A stretch of DNA of 64,000 nt. Origin: Rhodospirillales bacterium. Its GTDB lineage: Bacteria; Pseudomonadota; Alphaproteobacteria; Rhodospirillales; Defluviicoccaceae. The position numbers and the translations under genes are program-made. The first letter of the stretch is position 1, and each line of letters begins with the position of its first letter. This document shows positions 1 to 9,308 of this stretch, piece after piece. Location: NCBI GenBank assembly GCA_016712595.1, contig JADJQT010000001.1, positions 1,093,501 through 1,157,500 on the forward strand, given 5' to 3'. Below the pieces are notes generated by a model. The model made no database searches. It worked only from the letters and a program-made list of their open reading frames with translations, and was not told where the DNA came from.

Positions 1-339
1 TTCGGCCGGCCGATCTTCGAGTTCCCGCGTGTCGCTGCCAAGGTTGCGTGGATGGTGGTCGAAACGATGATCGCCCGGCAACTCACCTACGACAGCGCCC
101 GGCAGAAAGACAGTGATCGCCGCTGTGATATCGAGGCCGGCATGGCCAAGCTGCTCGCCGCCCGGGTGGCATGGTCGAACGCCGATAACGCGTTGCAGAT
201 CCACGGTGGGAACGGCTACGCGCTTGAATATCCGATCTCGCGGGTCCTGTGCGACTCGCGCATCCTCAGCGTGTTCGAGGGCGCGGCGGAGATCCAGGCG
301 CAGGTCATCGCTCGCGGGCTGCTGTCGGCACGAAGCTGA
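1..339 (+). CDS. Acyl-CoA dehydrogenase, C-terminal part (5' end outside window)
   Basis: The reading frame is open from base 1 and ends with TGA at 337-339, so only the last 112 residues are visible. They form the helical C-terminal domain of the acyl-CoA dehydrogenase family, with the typical run QIHGGNGYALEYPISR followed by FEGAAEIQ near the end. The family oxidises acyl-CoA to 2-enoyl-CoA with FAD and passes electrons to ETF. The etfBA genes lie about 2 kb downstream on the same strand, which fits a fatty-acid or branched-chain acyl-CoA oxidation role. Substrate chain length cannot be told from this fragment. Confidence 0.9.
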   Translation, partial: FGRPIFEFPRVAAKVAWMVVETMIARQLTYDSARQKDSDRRCDIEAGMAKLLAARVAWSNADNALQIHGGNGYALEYPISRVLCDSRILSVFEGAAEIQAQVIARGLLSARS

Positions 340-373
340 CCGCGCTTCGCCATCGGCCGCCGAGACGTCTTAT

Positions 374-417
374 CCCGCGAGGTTTCGCTCTCTTCCCCGA
401 GACCTCGCGGGTCTCGC
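374..417 (+). terminator. Overlapping hairpins after the acyl-CoA dehydrogenase
   Basis: Two mutually exclusive inverted repeats follow the stop codon. CCCGCGAGGT (374-383) pairs perfectly with ACCTCGCGGG (402-411). CGAGACC (399-405) pairs with GGTCTCG (411-417). No T-tract follows, so this is a weak intrinsic terminator at best. The rest of 340-565 shows no gene. Confidence 0.35.
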
Positions 418-565
418 GCGCCGGGTGACCGACCTGTTGATCTGCACGGCGCTCGAGGTCTCGATAAGAGGCGGAATTGCATCAAGCCATCGAAGCGGTC
501 CCGCTTTAGCCGTATCGTTCGTTTAGCGGGTGACCCGCCGCCATGGGTCGATTATAAATGGTGAT

Positions 566-763
566 ATGAATAGTATTCTTCCGGTGCTTCTGGGTATCGC
601 CATGCTCGCGACGGTGGTCATTCTCGTCGCCGGCATCATCGCCTTCGCGTTTAACAGCGGACTCAATGCGAAGTATTCGCATACCTTGATGAAGGCGCGC
701 GTCGTTTGCCAAGGGGTTGCGATCGCGCTGTTCGGGGCCATCATGCTGTTGCATCTCGCCTGA
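566..763 (+). CDS. HIG1-like twin-transmembrane small protein
   Basis: A 65-residue protein with two hydrophobic segments, about residues 3-27 and 45-64, separated by a short polar loop with an LNAKYSHTLMKARV-like sequence. This is the layout of the small HIG1/hypoxia-induced twin-TM proteins that alphaproteobacteria often carry next to the PduO-type adenosyltransferase gene. The ATG at 566 is preferred to the ATG 12 codons upstream because it begins directly before the first membrane segment. The role is unknown in detail; family members are linked to respiratory complexes. Confidence 0.65.
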   Translation: MNSILPVLLGIAMLATVVILVAGIIAFAFNSGLNAKYSHTLMKARVVCQGVAIALFGAIMLLHLA

Positions 764-888
764 CCTGGGAGCGCGTGGGGGCCGCAACGCGTGAAGCGGG
801 CGGAAACCGAACGAGGTGCCGGCGTTTCGTGGCGCGAGAGGGCGGCGGGACGGAACGGCCTCTTCAGCGCTCGATAGGGAGCAGCGAA

Positions 889-1452
889 ATGGTAACCTTG
901 ACCCGTATCTATACGCGCGGCGGTGACGCCGGAGAGACGTCGTTGGGTAACGGTGCGCGCGTGCCGAAGTATGACCGGCGTGTCGAGGCGTACGGAACCG
1001 TCGACGAGGCCAACGCGGTGATCGGCATCGCCCGCCTGCACGCAAACGCGCAGGCCGACGAAATGCTCGCGCGCATTCAGAACGACCTGTTTGACCTCGG
1101 CGCGGACCTCTGCACGCCCGAAGGCGGCCGAAAGAGCGAAGACGCGCTACGCATCGTCGATTCTCAGGTCGAGCGCCTCGAGCGTGAGATCGACGCGATG
1201 AACGCCGAGCTTAAACCGCTCGCCTCGTTCATTCTGCCCGGGGGAACCGCAGTCGCCGCGCACCTGCACCTAGCCCGGACGGTGGCACGCCGCGCCGAAC
1301 GCATCATCTGCGATGTGGCGGCGACGGACCAGATCAATCCCGCCGCCGTGCGCTACGTCAACCGGCTTTCCGATCATCTTTTCGTCCTCGCGCGCTGGGA
1401 GAACGAAAAGGGGATACGCGACGTTTTGTGGGTGCCCGGCGGCAACCGGTAG
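889..1452 (+). CDS. pduO: PduO-type cob(I)alamin adenosyltransferase
   Basis: A 187-residue cytosolic enzyme that transfers the adenosyl group of ATP to cob(I)alamin to make adenosylcobalamin. The N-terminus TRIYTRGGDAGETSLGNG is the family ATP-binding stretch. The segment YGTVDEANAVIG and the C-terminal RYVNRLSDHLFVLAR complete the family signature. Start at ATG 889 is chosen because AGGGA lies at about 876-880; the open frame extends upstream but lacks family sequence. The length matches the family (about 190). It follows the twin-TM gene on the same strand. Confidence 0.92.
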   Translation: MVTLTRIYTRGGDAGETSLGNGARVPKYDRRVEAYGTVDEANAVIGIARLHANAQADEMLARIQNDLFDLGADLCTPEGGRKSEDALRIVDSQVERLEREIDAMNAELKPLASFILPGGTAVAAHLHLARTVARRAERIICDVAATDQINPAAVRYVNRLSDHLFVLARWENEKGIRDVLWVPGGNR

Positions 1453-1474
1453 CCGCGCGCGATTATCGCCGCCG

Positions 1475-2182
1475 TCAGATCACCGGACGGCTTGCCGAGC
1501 TGGAAGTGAAGACCGCGGGGAAGCTTGTTCGCAGCGCCGCGTCCACGTCCGCCATGTCGACGTCGAGTCCGAGCGCCCTCAGAGACGTAACGCCGCGATC
1601 GGCGATGCCGCAGGGCACGATGCCGGCGAAATGTTCGAGGTTGGGGGCGACGTTGAGCGCGAAGCCGTGGAAGCTGACCCAGCGGCGGACACGGACGCCG
1701 ATCGCCGCGATTTTCGCCTCGCCCGCGAAGCCCGTATCGACCCAGATCCCGATCCGGCCCGGGCTGGTATGGGCCTTGATCTCGAATGACGCGAGCGATG
1801 CGATTAACCACGCCTCGAGGCTGGCGACAAAGTTATGGACATCCGCGCCGCGTCGCTTCAGGTCGAGCATGACGTACCCGACGCGTTGACCAGGGCCGTG
1901 GTAGGTGATGCGCCCGCCGCGACCGGTGCGGTAAACGGGAAATCGCTGTCGATCGAGCAGTTCGGCGTCGGCGGCGCTGGTGCCGCAGGTATAGATCGGC
2001 GGGTGCTCGAGCAGCCAGATCGCCTCCGGCGCCTGCGCCGCGATGATGGCGTTCACCCGGCGTTCCATGAATTGGAGCGCCGTTGGATAGGCGACCGGCG
2101 CAACGCTCTTGAGCCATTCATGCCGATCATCGTCGCCGACTGCGAAAGGTCGCGTGGCGCGCGCGCAACCTTGACGTTGCAT
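1475..2182 (-). CDS. lipB: Octanoyl-[ACP]-protein N-octanoyltransferase
   Basis: A 235-residue cytosolic enzyme that moves octanoyl from acyl carrier protein to lipoyl domains, the first step of lipoate synthesis. Visible family motifs are WLLEHPPIYTCGTSA, the signature RTGRGGRITYHGPGQ with the GRGG/YHGPGQ core, and IAAIGVRVRRWVSFHGFALNV containing the conserved lysine-less IGVR stretch. IVPCGI near the C-terminus supplies the catalytic cysteine. The ATG at 2182 has AAGG eight bases upstream; the frame is open a further 27 codons but that part is not family-like. It is divergent from etfB. Confidence 0.93.
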   Translation of the reverse strand: MQRQGCARATRPFAVGDDDRHEWLKSVAPVAYPTALQFMERRVNAIIAAQAPEAIWLLEHPPIYTCGTSAADAELLDRQRFPVYRTGRGGRITYHGPGQRVGYVMLDLKRRGADVHNFVASLEAWLIASLASFEIKAHTSPGRIGIWVDTGFAGEAKIAAIGVRVRRWVSFHGFALNVAPNLEHFAGIVPCGIADRGVTSLRALGLDVDMADVDAALRTSFPAVFTSSSASRPVI

Positions 2183-2315
2183 AGACGTAACCTTAGTGTG
2201 CGGCTCGGGGCGCGGGACAAGGCCTGTGGCGACGCCCTCTGCCTCGGCGCATGGCGGGAACAATTCCGCCTTTCCCGAAGACTAGATAACCATCAGAGAA
2301 GGGCGCGGGTCGTTC

Positions 2316-3065
2316 ATGAAAATCCTCGTCTGCATAAAGCGCGTTGTCGACTACAACGTCAAGATCCGTGTCAAACCGGACAAGACGGGCGTCGAAACAG
2401 CAAACGTCAAAATGTCGATGAACCCGTTCGACGAGATCGGGGTCGAAGAGGCCGTACGGCTTAAGGAAGCGGGTAAAGCAAAGGAGATCATCGCGGTCTC
2501 TATGGGGCCGGCGCAGGCACAAGAAACGATCCGCACCGCGCTTGCGATCGGTGCAGACCGCGGAATCCTCGTGCAGGCGGATGAGGACCTGCAGCCGCTG
2601 GCGGTCGCCAAGCTTCTCAAGTCGATCATCGATAAGGAGCAGCCAAGCCTCGTCTTTCTTGGCAAGCAGGCGATCGACGACGATTCGAATCAGACGGGGC
2701 AAATGCTTGCCGGCCTCCTTGGCTGGCCGCAGGCGACGTTCGCATCGAAGGTTACGGTCGGCGACGACGGGCTGTCGGTCACGCGCGAAGTCGACGGCGG
2801 ACTCGAATCGCTCGAACTCAAGCTTCCGGCGGTGGTGACTGTCGATCTGCGACTGAATACCCCCCGGTACGCGAGCCTGCCGAACATCATGAAGGCGAAG
2901 AAGAAGCCGATCGAGACGATCAAGGCGGCGGAGGCCGGCATCGATATCGCGTCGCGGCTGACGACCGTGCAGGTCGAAGAGCCGGCGAAGCGAAAAGCCG
3001 GCGTGAAGGTGGGCAGCGTCGCTGAACTGATCGAGAAACTCCGCAACGAGGCGAAGGTGATCTGA
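2316..3065 (+). CDS. etfB: Electron transfer flavoprotein, beta subunit
   Basis: A 249-residue ETF small subunit. It starts MKILVCIKRVVDYNVKIRV, and the family signature runs through the VFLGKQAIDDDSNQTGQM region, which helps bind AMP. With EtfA it shuttles electrons from acyl-CoA dehydrogenases to ETF:ubiquinone oxidoreductase. Its TGA overlaps the etfA start by one base, indicating translational coupling. The 133 bp between lipB and etfB must hold both divergent promoters, but no clear boxes were identified. Confidence 0.96.
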   Translation: MKILVCIKRVVDYNVKIRVKPDKTGVETANVKMSMNPFDEIGVEEAVRLKEAGKAKEIIAVSMGPAQAQETIRTALAIGADRGILVQADEDLQPLAVAKLLKSIIDKEQPSLVFLGKQAIDDDSNQTGQMLAGLLGWPQATFASKVTVGDDGLSVTREVDGGLESLELKLPAVVTVDLRLNTPRYASLPNIMKAKKKPIETIKAAEAGIDIASRLTTVQVEEPAKRKAGVKVGSVAELIEKLRNEAKVI

Positions 3066-3997
3066 TGAGCGTTCTCGTTCTTGTCGAACACGACAATACA
3101 CACCTCAAGCCCGCAACCTTGAACACCGTGACGGCGGCGCTGGCGCTCGGCTCGCCAACGCTGCTGGTTGTCGGATCGGGCTGTGCTGCGGTCGCTGACG
3201 CCGCGGCGAAGATCGCCGGCGTCGAAAAGGTCCTCCTCGCCGACGCGCCGTTTCACGCGCATCCGCTGGCGGAATCGATCGCGCCGCTGATCGTCGGTCT
3301 CGCGCCTGGCTATACCCACATCCTCGCCGCAGCGACGACGACCGGCAAGAATGTCCTACCGCGTGCGGCGGCCCTTCTCGATGTCGCTATGCTCTCGGAT
3401 GTCAGTGCGGTCGTCGATGCCGATACCTTCGTCAGGCCGATCTATGCCGGGAATGCCATGGCCACGGTGAAGAGCAGCGACGCGATCAAGGTTATTTCCG
3501 TCCGCACCACCGGCTTCGACGCGGCGGCGGCGGATGGCGGCTCGGCTACGGTCGAAACCATCGATCCGGGCAGCGAGTCGGCGTTAACCAAGGTCGTCGG
3601 TCAGGAATTGACCAAGAGCGAACGGCCGGAATTGACCGCGGCACGCGTGATCGTCGCTGGCGGTCGCGGCATGGGTAATGGCGAGAACTTCAAGCTGATC
3701 GATGCCATTGCCGATAAACTCGGCGCGGCGGTCGGCGCATCCAGAGCGGCGGTTGACGCCGGGTTCGTGCCCAATGACTATCAGGTCGGGCAGACCGGCA
3801 AGGTCGTCGCGCCGGAGCTCTATATCGCTGTGGGTATTTCCGGCGCTATCCAGCATCTCGCCGGAATGAAGGACTCGAAAGTGATCGTCGCCATCAATAA
3901 GGATGAGGAGGCGCCGATTTTCCAGGTTGCCGATTATGGCCTCGTTGCCGACCTCTTCCAGGCATTGCCCGAATTGGCCGCCTCGTTGCAGAAGTGA
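3065..3997 (+). CDS. etfA: Electron transfer flavoprotein, alpha subunit
   Basis: A 310-residue FAD-binding ETF large subunit. The N-terminal half (MSVLVLVEHDNTHLKPATLN) is the ETF domain. The C-terminal FAD domain shows VAGGRGMGNGENFKLI, GASRAAVDAGFVPNDYQVGQTGKVV and LYIAVGISGAIQHLAGM, all hallmarks of EtfA. It is co-transcribed with etfB and followed after 35 bp by a 3-hydroxyacyl-CoA dehydrogenase, making a beta-oxidation operon. Confidence 0.97.
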   Translation: MSVLVLVEHDNTHLKPATLNTVTAALALGSPTLLVVGSGCAAVADAAAKIAGVEKVLLADAPFHAHPLAESIAPLIVGLAPGYTHILAAATTTGKNVLPRAAALLDVAMLSDVSAVVDADTFVRPIYAGNAMATVKSSDAIKVISVRTTGFDAAAADGGSATVETIDPGSESALTKVVGQELTKSERPELTAARVIVAGGRGMGNGENFKLIDAIADKLGAAVGASRAAVDAGFVPNDYQVGQTGKVVAPELYIAVGISGAIQHLAGMKDSKVIVAINKDEEAPIFQVADYGLVADLFQALPELAASLQK

Positions 3998-4032
3998 AAT
4001 ACGGTCGCAGGACGCCGCCAGGAGCTTCGTGA

Positions 4033-4908
4033 ATGGGTCGCAACAACGTCGGCGTGATCGGCGCAGGGCAGATGGGCACCGGCATTGTCCATGTCTGCGC
4101 CGAATCCGGGTTTGATGTCTACTTCATGGACATCAGCCAGGAGCGGCTGGACGAGTCGGTAAAAAGCATCGAAGAGGAGTTTTCCCGGCTCGTCGAAAAA
4201 GGACGGCTGAGCGCGGAATCAGCGCGCTCAGCCCTCTTGCGGATCACGACAGGCACTGGCTATGACGGCTTTCGCGACTGCCACGTCATCATCGAGGCGG
4301 CAGTCGAAGATGAGGCGGTGAAGAAGTCGATCTTTAAGCAGCTTTGCCCCGTCTTGCCGCCGGATGCGATCATCACCACCAATACATCGACGCTGTCCAT
4401 TACCCGCCTTGCCGCGCAGACCGACCGCCCCGGCCGCTTTCTCGGCACGCATTTTATGAATCCGGTGCCGAAGATGGAGCTCGTCGAGCTCATTCGCGGC
4501 ATTGCCACGGAGGAAGACACCTATCGAGAGCTTCACGACTTTGCGATCCAGCTCCATAAGATCCCGATCAGCGCCGAGGATTTTCCGGCGTTTGTCGTCA
4601 ATCGGATCGTAATGCCGATGATCAATGAAGCCATCTACACCCTTTACGAGGGCGTTGGATCGGTCGAGAGCATCGATACCGCAATGCGCCTCGGCACCCA
4701 TCATCCAATGGGACCGCTCGAACTGGCCGATTTCATCGGTCTCGACACGTGCCTCGGCGTGATGCATACGTTGCATGATGGCTTGTCTGATTCGAAATAC
4801 CGGCCTTGTCCGCTCTTGGTCAAGTACGTCGAGGCAGGGTGGCTCGGGCGTAAGGCTGGGCGGGGCTTTTACGACTACTCCGGCGACCGTCCGGTACCCA
4901 CGCGATAG
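4033..4908 (+). CDS. 3-hydroxybutyryl-CoA dehydrogenase
   Basis: A 291-residue NAD(P)-dependent short-chain 3-hydroxyacyl-CoA dehydrogenase. The N-terminal Rossmann motif VGVIGAGQMGTGIVHVCAES binds the dinucleotide. THFMNPVPKMELVELI carries the catalytic histidine, and NRIVMPMINEAIYTLYEGV plus THHPMGPLELADFIGLD form the C-terminal dimer domain. AGGAG lies just upstream of ATG 4033. It follows etfBA closely and fits fatty-acid breakdown or polyhydroxybutyrate/butanoyl-CoA metabolism (hbd/paaH-like). The 196 bp downstream before olsB holds no evident gene. Confidence 0.93.
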   Translation: MGRNNVGVIGAGQMGTGIVHVCAESGFDVYFMDISQERLDESVKSIEEEFSRLVEKGRLSAESARSALLRITTGTGYDGFRDCHVIIEAAVEDEAVKKSIFKQLCPVLPPDAIITTNTSTLSITRLAAQTDRPGRFLGTHFMNPVPKMELVELIRGIATEEDTYRELHDFAIQLHKIPISAEDFPAFVVNRIVMPMINEAIYTLYEGVGSVESIDTAMRLGTHHPMGPLELADFIGLDTCLGVMHTLHDGLSDSKYRPCPLLVKYVEAGWLGRKAGRGFYDYSGDRPVPTR

Positions 4909-5104
4909 ACGGCAAGGGATTATCGACGACGTCGGCAAAAGTCTGTCGAACGGTGGCAGCGCATTGAGAGAGGCGCTGCTGGGGCAAGGGTTGGTCATTG
5001 CTCATGCCGTCCGCCCATTTCCCAAGCGTGACCGGTGGTTGCGTCTAGAAGGAATGAACGGTGCATGATGCTACGAACAAGCGGTTACGGAGTGCGATCA
5101 CGAC

Positions 5105-5896
5105 GTGGAGCCATTAGAGTTCAATAGTTTCGTCGTTCGTATCGCCGAGACTCCCGCTGAGATCGACGCCGCGCAGGCGCTCCGATACCGCGTGTTTTAC
5201 GAGGAAATGGCGGCGAGCCCAACCCGGGAGGTACTCGAAAAACGTCGCGACTTCGACGCCTTCGATGATGTCTGTGACCATCTGCTGGTCATCGATCGTG
5301 CCCGCCGGAACGGTTCCGCTGGTGTGGTCGGCACCTACCGGCTGCTGCGGCGGTCTGTTGCCTTGCGCAGCAGCGGCTTTTACTCCGCGCAGGAGTACGA
5401 TCTTACCGCCCTACTGCAGTACCCGGGCGAGATCGTCGAACTCGGACGCTCCTGTGTCGATACCACGTATCGAAGCGGCAGCGTCATGCAACTTCTCTGG
5501 CGCGGTCTCGCTGCCTACGTTCGCGCGCATGGTATCGATGTGATGTTTGGCTGCGCCAGTTTTCACGGAACCGAACCGAAAGAAATGGGCGCGCAGCTCT
5601 CTTACCTTTACTATAACCATCTCGCGCCACAGTCTCTTCGGCCGCGGGCGCTTGCCCAGCATTACGTTTCCATGGGGATCCTGCCGGAATCCGCATTCGA
5701 CGCGCAGACGGTTCTGTCCGAGTTGCCCCCGTTGATCAAGGGCTACCTCCGTGTCGGCGGATTCGTCGGCGACGGGGCGGTTGTCGACCACCAGTTTAAC
5801 ACCACGGATGTATGCGTAATTGTCGTAACGGAACAGTTGTCGGAGAAGTACGACCGTCGCTACCGGCGGCCGGCGACAACGACGGAAACCCTTTAG
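5105..5896 (+). CDS. olsB: L-ornithine N(alpha)-acyltransferase (OlsB)
   Basis: A 263-residue GNAT-fold acyltransferase that joins a 3-hydroxyacyl group from ACP to ornithine, making lyso-ornithine lipid. Family features are ALRYRVFYEEM near residue 25, the DxxCDHLLV block, GTYRLLR, EIVELGRSCVD and MFGCASFHGTEP. It starts at GTG 5105; no upstream ATG fits. The last 85 bases overlap the start of olsA in another frame, so the pair is a two-gene operon. Ornithine lipids are phosphate-free membrane lipids, often made under phosphate limitation. Confidence 0.88.
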   Translation: MEPLEFNSFVVRIAETPAEIDAAQALRYRVFYEEMAASPTREVLEKRRDFDAFDDVCDHLLVIDRARRNGSAGVVGTYRLLRRSVALRSSGFYSAQEYDLTALLQYPGEIVELGRSCVDTTYRSGSVMQLLWRGLAAYVRAHGIDVMFGCASFHGTEPKEMGAQLSYLYYNHLAPQSLRPRALAQHYVSMGILPESAFDAQTVLSELPPLIKGYLRVGGFVGDGAVVDHQFNTTDVCVIVVTEQLSEKYDRRYRRPATTTETL

Positions 5897-6711
5897 CTCG
5901 TCTGCGGCGATCCCGGCTGAGGGCGGGCATCCGTTTTGTCCTGATGGTGCTCGTCAGCCTCGGGCTTATGGCGATTTATGCGATCAGCATCGGACCGCTG
6001 CGCCGCTGGCGGAGGCCGCTGCAGGTCCTGTGGTGTCGCTCGCTGTGCTACTGTTCCGGGCTGAGACTGGTGATTCGCGGTAAGCCGCGTAACGTGGGGC
6101 CGACACTATTTGTCGCCAATCACGTCTCCTATCTCGACATCCCGGTGATCGCCCGGACCGCGGACATGACGTTTGTCGCCAAGGCGGACGTTGCCCGGTG
6201 GCCGCTGTTCGGCCAGGCAGCGAAGCTGACGCGCACGATTTTCATTCATCGCGTCGGAGCTGAGGCGAAGATCCAGGGCCGGCAGATGCTTGAGCGGCTT
6301 GCCGCCGGCGATAACCTCATGCTTTTCGCCGAAGGCACGAGTACCGACGGTTCCGCCGTGGCCCCTTTCAAGTCGACGCTTTTCTCCATCGCGGAGCGGC
6401 AACCGGTGGGAAGTACGTTGATGGTTCAGCCGGTTTCGATCACCTACTGCCGGGCGTTGGACGGAACGCCGCTGATCGGACCGCTTCGCGCGCTGTACTG
6501 CTGGTTCGGCGATGCGACGATGCTGCCGCATCTCATGCGCATGCTCAGCTTGCCGGGCGCGATCGTCGAGGTACGCTACCAGGAGCCGATTGCCACGTCC
6601 GGTGTCGGTCGCAAAGAACTCGCGCGCCAAGCCGAGGCGGCGGTCGCAGCCGCTGTCGCCGCGGTCAACGCCGAGATGAAGCGCGAGGCGGTGCTCACAA
6701 CGCAGGCTTGA
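5812..6711 (+). CDS. olsA: Lyso-ornithine lipid O-acyltransferase (PlsC family)
   Basis: A 299-residue 1-acyl-glycerol-3-phosphate acyltransferase family protein. A membrane segment at about residues 40-60 is followed by the catalytic NHVSYLDIPV (HX4D) and by FAEGTSTDG, the substrate-binding EGT(S) motif. It lies directly downstream of and overlaps olsB, so the O-acylation of lyso-ornithine lipid is the likely job, though a PlsC-like role is possible. The exact start is uncertain: the ATG at 5812 is the first available, and the conserved part begins about 35 residues later. Confidence 0.85.
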   Translation: MRNCRNGTVVGEVRPSLPAAGDNDGNPLARLRRSRLRAGIRFVLMVLVSLGLMAIYAISIGPLRRWRRPLQVLWCRSLCYCSGLRLVIRGKPRNVGPTLFVANHVSYLDIPVIARTADMTFVAKADVARWPLFGQAAKLTRTIFIHRVGAEAKIQGRQMLERLAAGDNLMLFAEGTSTDGSAVAPFKSTLFSIAERQPVGSTLMVQPVSITYCRALDGTPLIGPLRALYCWFGDATMLPHLMRMLSLPGAIVEVRYQEPIATSGVGRKELARQAEAAVAAAVAAVNAEMKREAVLTTQA

Positions 6712-6715
6712 CCGC

Positions 6716-7813
6716 TCAGTTCAACTCCGCCCGCAGCTTCTGACGGAACCAGTCGATCGATACCGACTCGCCGTTGACGCGGGCGAACCAGAATTGCCAG
6801 CCATTGCAGGTCGGCATGTTCTGAATTCGTGCGGCGACCTGATGGATTGAGCCACGAATGTCCGCAGCGACGATCGAGCCATCCGCGGCAACCTTCGCCG
6901 TCCACCGCCGCCGCTCGTCAAACAGGACCTCGCCCGGCTGTAGCATGCCGCGTTCGACGAGCCAGCCGAACGGAATGCGCGGCTCGTCGCGAACGGCGCG
7001 CGTGGTGAGCAGACCGGGCTCGGAGGCCGGTTCAATGGCATCAATCCGCTCGCGCGCGATCTGGGCATAGCGTTCGTCTGCCTCGATGCCGATGAAGCGC
7101 CGTCCGAGCTTCGCCGCGACTGCCCCGGTTGTGCCGGTGCCGAAGAAAGGGTCGAGCACGAGCTCGCCCGGTGCGGTCGAGGCGAGCAAGACGCGGTGCA
7201 ACAGCGCCTCGGGTTTTTGCGTCGGATGCGCCTTTCGGCCGTCGATCCTGATTCGCTCACTGCCGCCGCAGACCGGAATCAGCCAGTCCGAACGCATCTG
7301 TAGGTCATCGTTCAGGCTTTTCATCGCCCAATGGTTGAATCTGTGGCGTCCCTGCCGGTTGTGGGCGCACCAGATGAGCGTTTCGTGCGCGTTGGTGAAG
7401 CGGCGGCCGCGGAAATTCGGCATCGGATTGGTCTTGCGCCAGACGATATCGTTGAGGATCCAATAGCCGAGTTCTTGCAGGACCGCACCCACACGGAAGA
7501 TGTTGTGATAGGAGCCGATGACCCAAAGCGTGCCGTCGGGTTTGAGCAGGCGGCGGGCGGCGGCGAGCCAGGCGCGGGTAAACTGATCGTAGGCGTTCAG
7601 ATCTTCGAAGCGATCCCACGCGTCGGTGACCCCGTCAACGCGGCTATGATTCGGCCGGAATAATTCGCCTTCGAGCTGTAAATTATACGGCGGATCGGCA
7701 AAGATCGCATCGACACTCTGCGCGTCAAGCGTCGACATCAGATCAATGCAATTACCGATAAGGATCTGCCTCGAATTGAGGTCGCAAGGTGATTCAACCA
7801 TACCGCGCAGCAT
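6716..7813 (-). CDS. ccrM: Cell-cycle regulated site-specific DNA-methyltransferase CcrM
   Basis: A beta-class N6-adenine methyltransferase of about 365 residues, the length usual for CcrM, predicted to modify GANTC. The catalytic DPPYNLQL lies near the N-terminus (AIFADPPYNLQLEGELFRP), and the SAM-binding FFGTGTTGAVA near the middle (LDPFFGTGTTG). ERIRIDGRKAHPTQKPEALL is the typical CcrM/HinfI link. The C-terminal segment PTCNGWQFWFARVNGESVSIDWFR is the alphaproteobacterial CcrM extension. It is convergent with olsA with only 4 bp between stops. The start is uncertain among TTG 7837, ATG 7813 and ATG 7801. Confidence 0.93.
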   Translation of the reverse strand: MLRGMVESPCDLNSRQILIGNCIDLMSTLDAQSVDAIFADPPYNLQLEGELFRPNHSRVDGVTDAWDRFEDLNAYDQFTRAWLAAARRLLKPDGTLWVIGSYHNIFRVGAVLQELGYWILNDIVWRKTNPMPNFRGRRFTNAHETLIWCAHNRQGRHRFNHWAMKSLNDDLQMRSDWLIPVCGGSERIRIDGRKAHPTQKPEALLHRVLLASTAPGELVLDPFFGTGTTGAVAAKLGRRFIGIEADERYAQIARERIDAIEPASEPGLLTTRAVRDEPRIPFGWLVERGMLQPGEVLFDERRRWTAKVAADGSIVAADIRGSIHQVAARIQNMPTCNGWQFWFARVNGESVSIDWFRQKLRAELN

Positions 7814-7943
7814 GCAAAACGGCGGACTCGGCGTCAATAGGATGTGAAGTCACTTACGGGGAAATCGCCCACGAGACGTTATTACCCATTTCGCAACGGA
7901 TGCCGGCCGTGCGCAAAACAATGGCGCGCGATCGTTCTTCCCG

Positions 7944-9308
7944 TCAGGTTTCCTGTTCGGCGACGCCTTTTCCGCCGCGTCCTTCGTTTTGCAATTCACG
8001 CAAAGCCGCCGCGAAACGCGTGGCGACAGCGTTTCGATCGCGCGGCAGCGCCAATTGCTCGTTCATTTGCGCCTCCAGCGCGTTTGCATACTCGATAAGC
8101 TCGATTCGTGCAGGGCGGCTTTTCGCGTATGTCGCAATGGTGATGATGATCTCGAGAATGCGCGCGGCGACATCACCGTTGCTGCCGCCCGCGCGGGCGA
8201 TGGGATCGAACGCCGTCCGAATCATCTCCGGTCGTCCGAGAGGCTCGGCGATCACTCTCAGCACACCATTGTCATCGACACGGTAAGCGGACGGCTCTGG
8301 GCGGCGCACGACGATGCACAACGCTTCGCCGAGGCGATTGACGCACTCCACTGCGGTGAAGGGATCGTTAATGCCGGGCGAGAGCGCCCTGAGGGCGACC
8401 TCCACGAGTTGCCGCAAGGCAAAATCCATGTCCTGGCTTGGCGTGCGGTCGCGCCCCAGAACCGTACTGTCGAGAATGCGACCGGTGACCTCTTCGGTCA
8501 CGCGCTCGCTCGGCACGACACGGAAGAGAGTGGCCCCCTCGACGACGAAATCGCCGGGCTTTCTGTCGACGTGCAAAACGAGGTCGTGATGCCTCGCAAT
8601 CGCCAAAAGCATCTCGCCATCGACATGACGGACATATCCGGAACTGCGAGCCCTTATGGCTGCCGAATCTTTATCAAATTGAAGGCGCGCGTCGTTCGCA
8701 ACCCCACGATCCGGTGGTTCCTCGCCAATCTCGACGGGAAATATGCGGTCGATGACGGTGCGGAGATCCGTCGTCACAGTCGCGATCAGAGATTCAATGC
8801 GAATCGAGGTTGCTACATGATGAATAAAGAAAATCAGCACTGCGACATCGATTACGCCAAGTAGAATTCCGGTAACAACGGATAATTGCGGAACGAAATC
8901 AATGCGATCGCGGACGGTGCCGATCAGAATCAGACAATATAGAAAGGTCGCCGTGAATGTTCCCAGCACGATCTGGTTGCCGAGGCTGTTCATGAACGTG
9001 CGCAGCAATCTCGGCCCGAATTGCGACGAGGCCAACTGAAGGCTGACGATGGTCAGTGAAAAAACAACTCCGGCAACCGTTACCATTCCAGAAGCAATTG
9101 TCGAAAGTATTGACCGCGCTGCCTCTGCCTCGAATTTGGGAAACCACGATTCGTCAGTGATAAAGTTATTGCGCAGTACGTAAATATCGAGCCTTACCAT
9201 TAGAATTGATAGGATGATAGCGCCCAAAAACATCAGCGATGGTATAAACCAATAAGAACTCCGCATCCTATCCCAGAGATCAATTATGCGACTCCGCGGG
9301 AAAACCAT
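7944..9308 (-). CDS. DUF2254 family membrane protein
   Basis: A 454-residue protein with four predicted membrane helices in the first 180 residues: SLMFLGAIILSILMVRL, the TIASGMVTVAGVVFSLTIVS stretch, IVLGTFTATFLYCLILIGTV and SVVTGILLGVIDVAVLIFFI. A soluble C-terminal region of about 270 residues contains AIARHHDLVLHVDRKPGDF and LVEVALRALSPGINDPFTAVECV. This is the DUF2254 layout. The function is unknown. AAGGAG sits just upstream of ATG 9308. It appears monocistronic. Confidence 0.85.
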   Translation of the reverse strand: MVFPRSRIIDLWDRMRSSYWFIPSLMFLGAIILSILMVRLDIYVLRNNFITDESWFPKFEAEAARSILSTIASGMVTVAGVVFSLTIVSLQLASSQFGPRLLRTFMNSLGNQIVLGTFTATFLYCLILIGTVRDRIDFVPQLSVVTGILLGVIDVAVLIFFIHHVATSIRIESLIATVTTDLRTVIDRIFPVEIGEEPPDRGVANDARLQFDKDSAAIRARSSGYVRHVDGEMLLAIARHHDLVLHVDRKPGDFVVEGATLFRVVPSERVTEEVTGRILDSTVLGRDRTPSQDMDFALRQLVEVALRALSPGINDPFTAVECVNRLGEALCIVVRRPEPSAYRVDDNGVLRVIAEPLGRPEMIRTAFDPIARAGGSNGDVAARILEIIITIATYAKSRPARIELIEYANALEAQMNEQLALPRDRNAVATRFAAALRELQNEGRGGKGVAEQET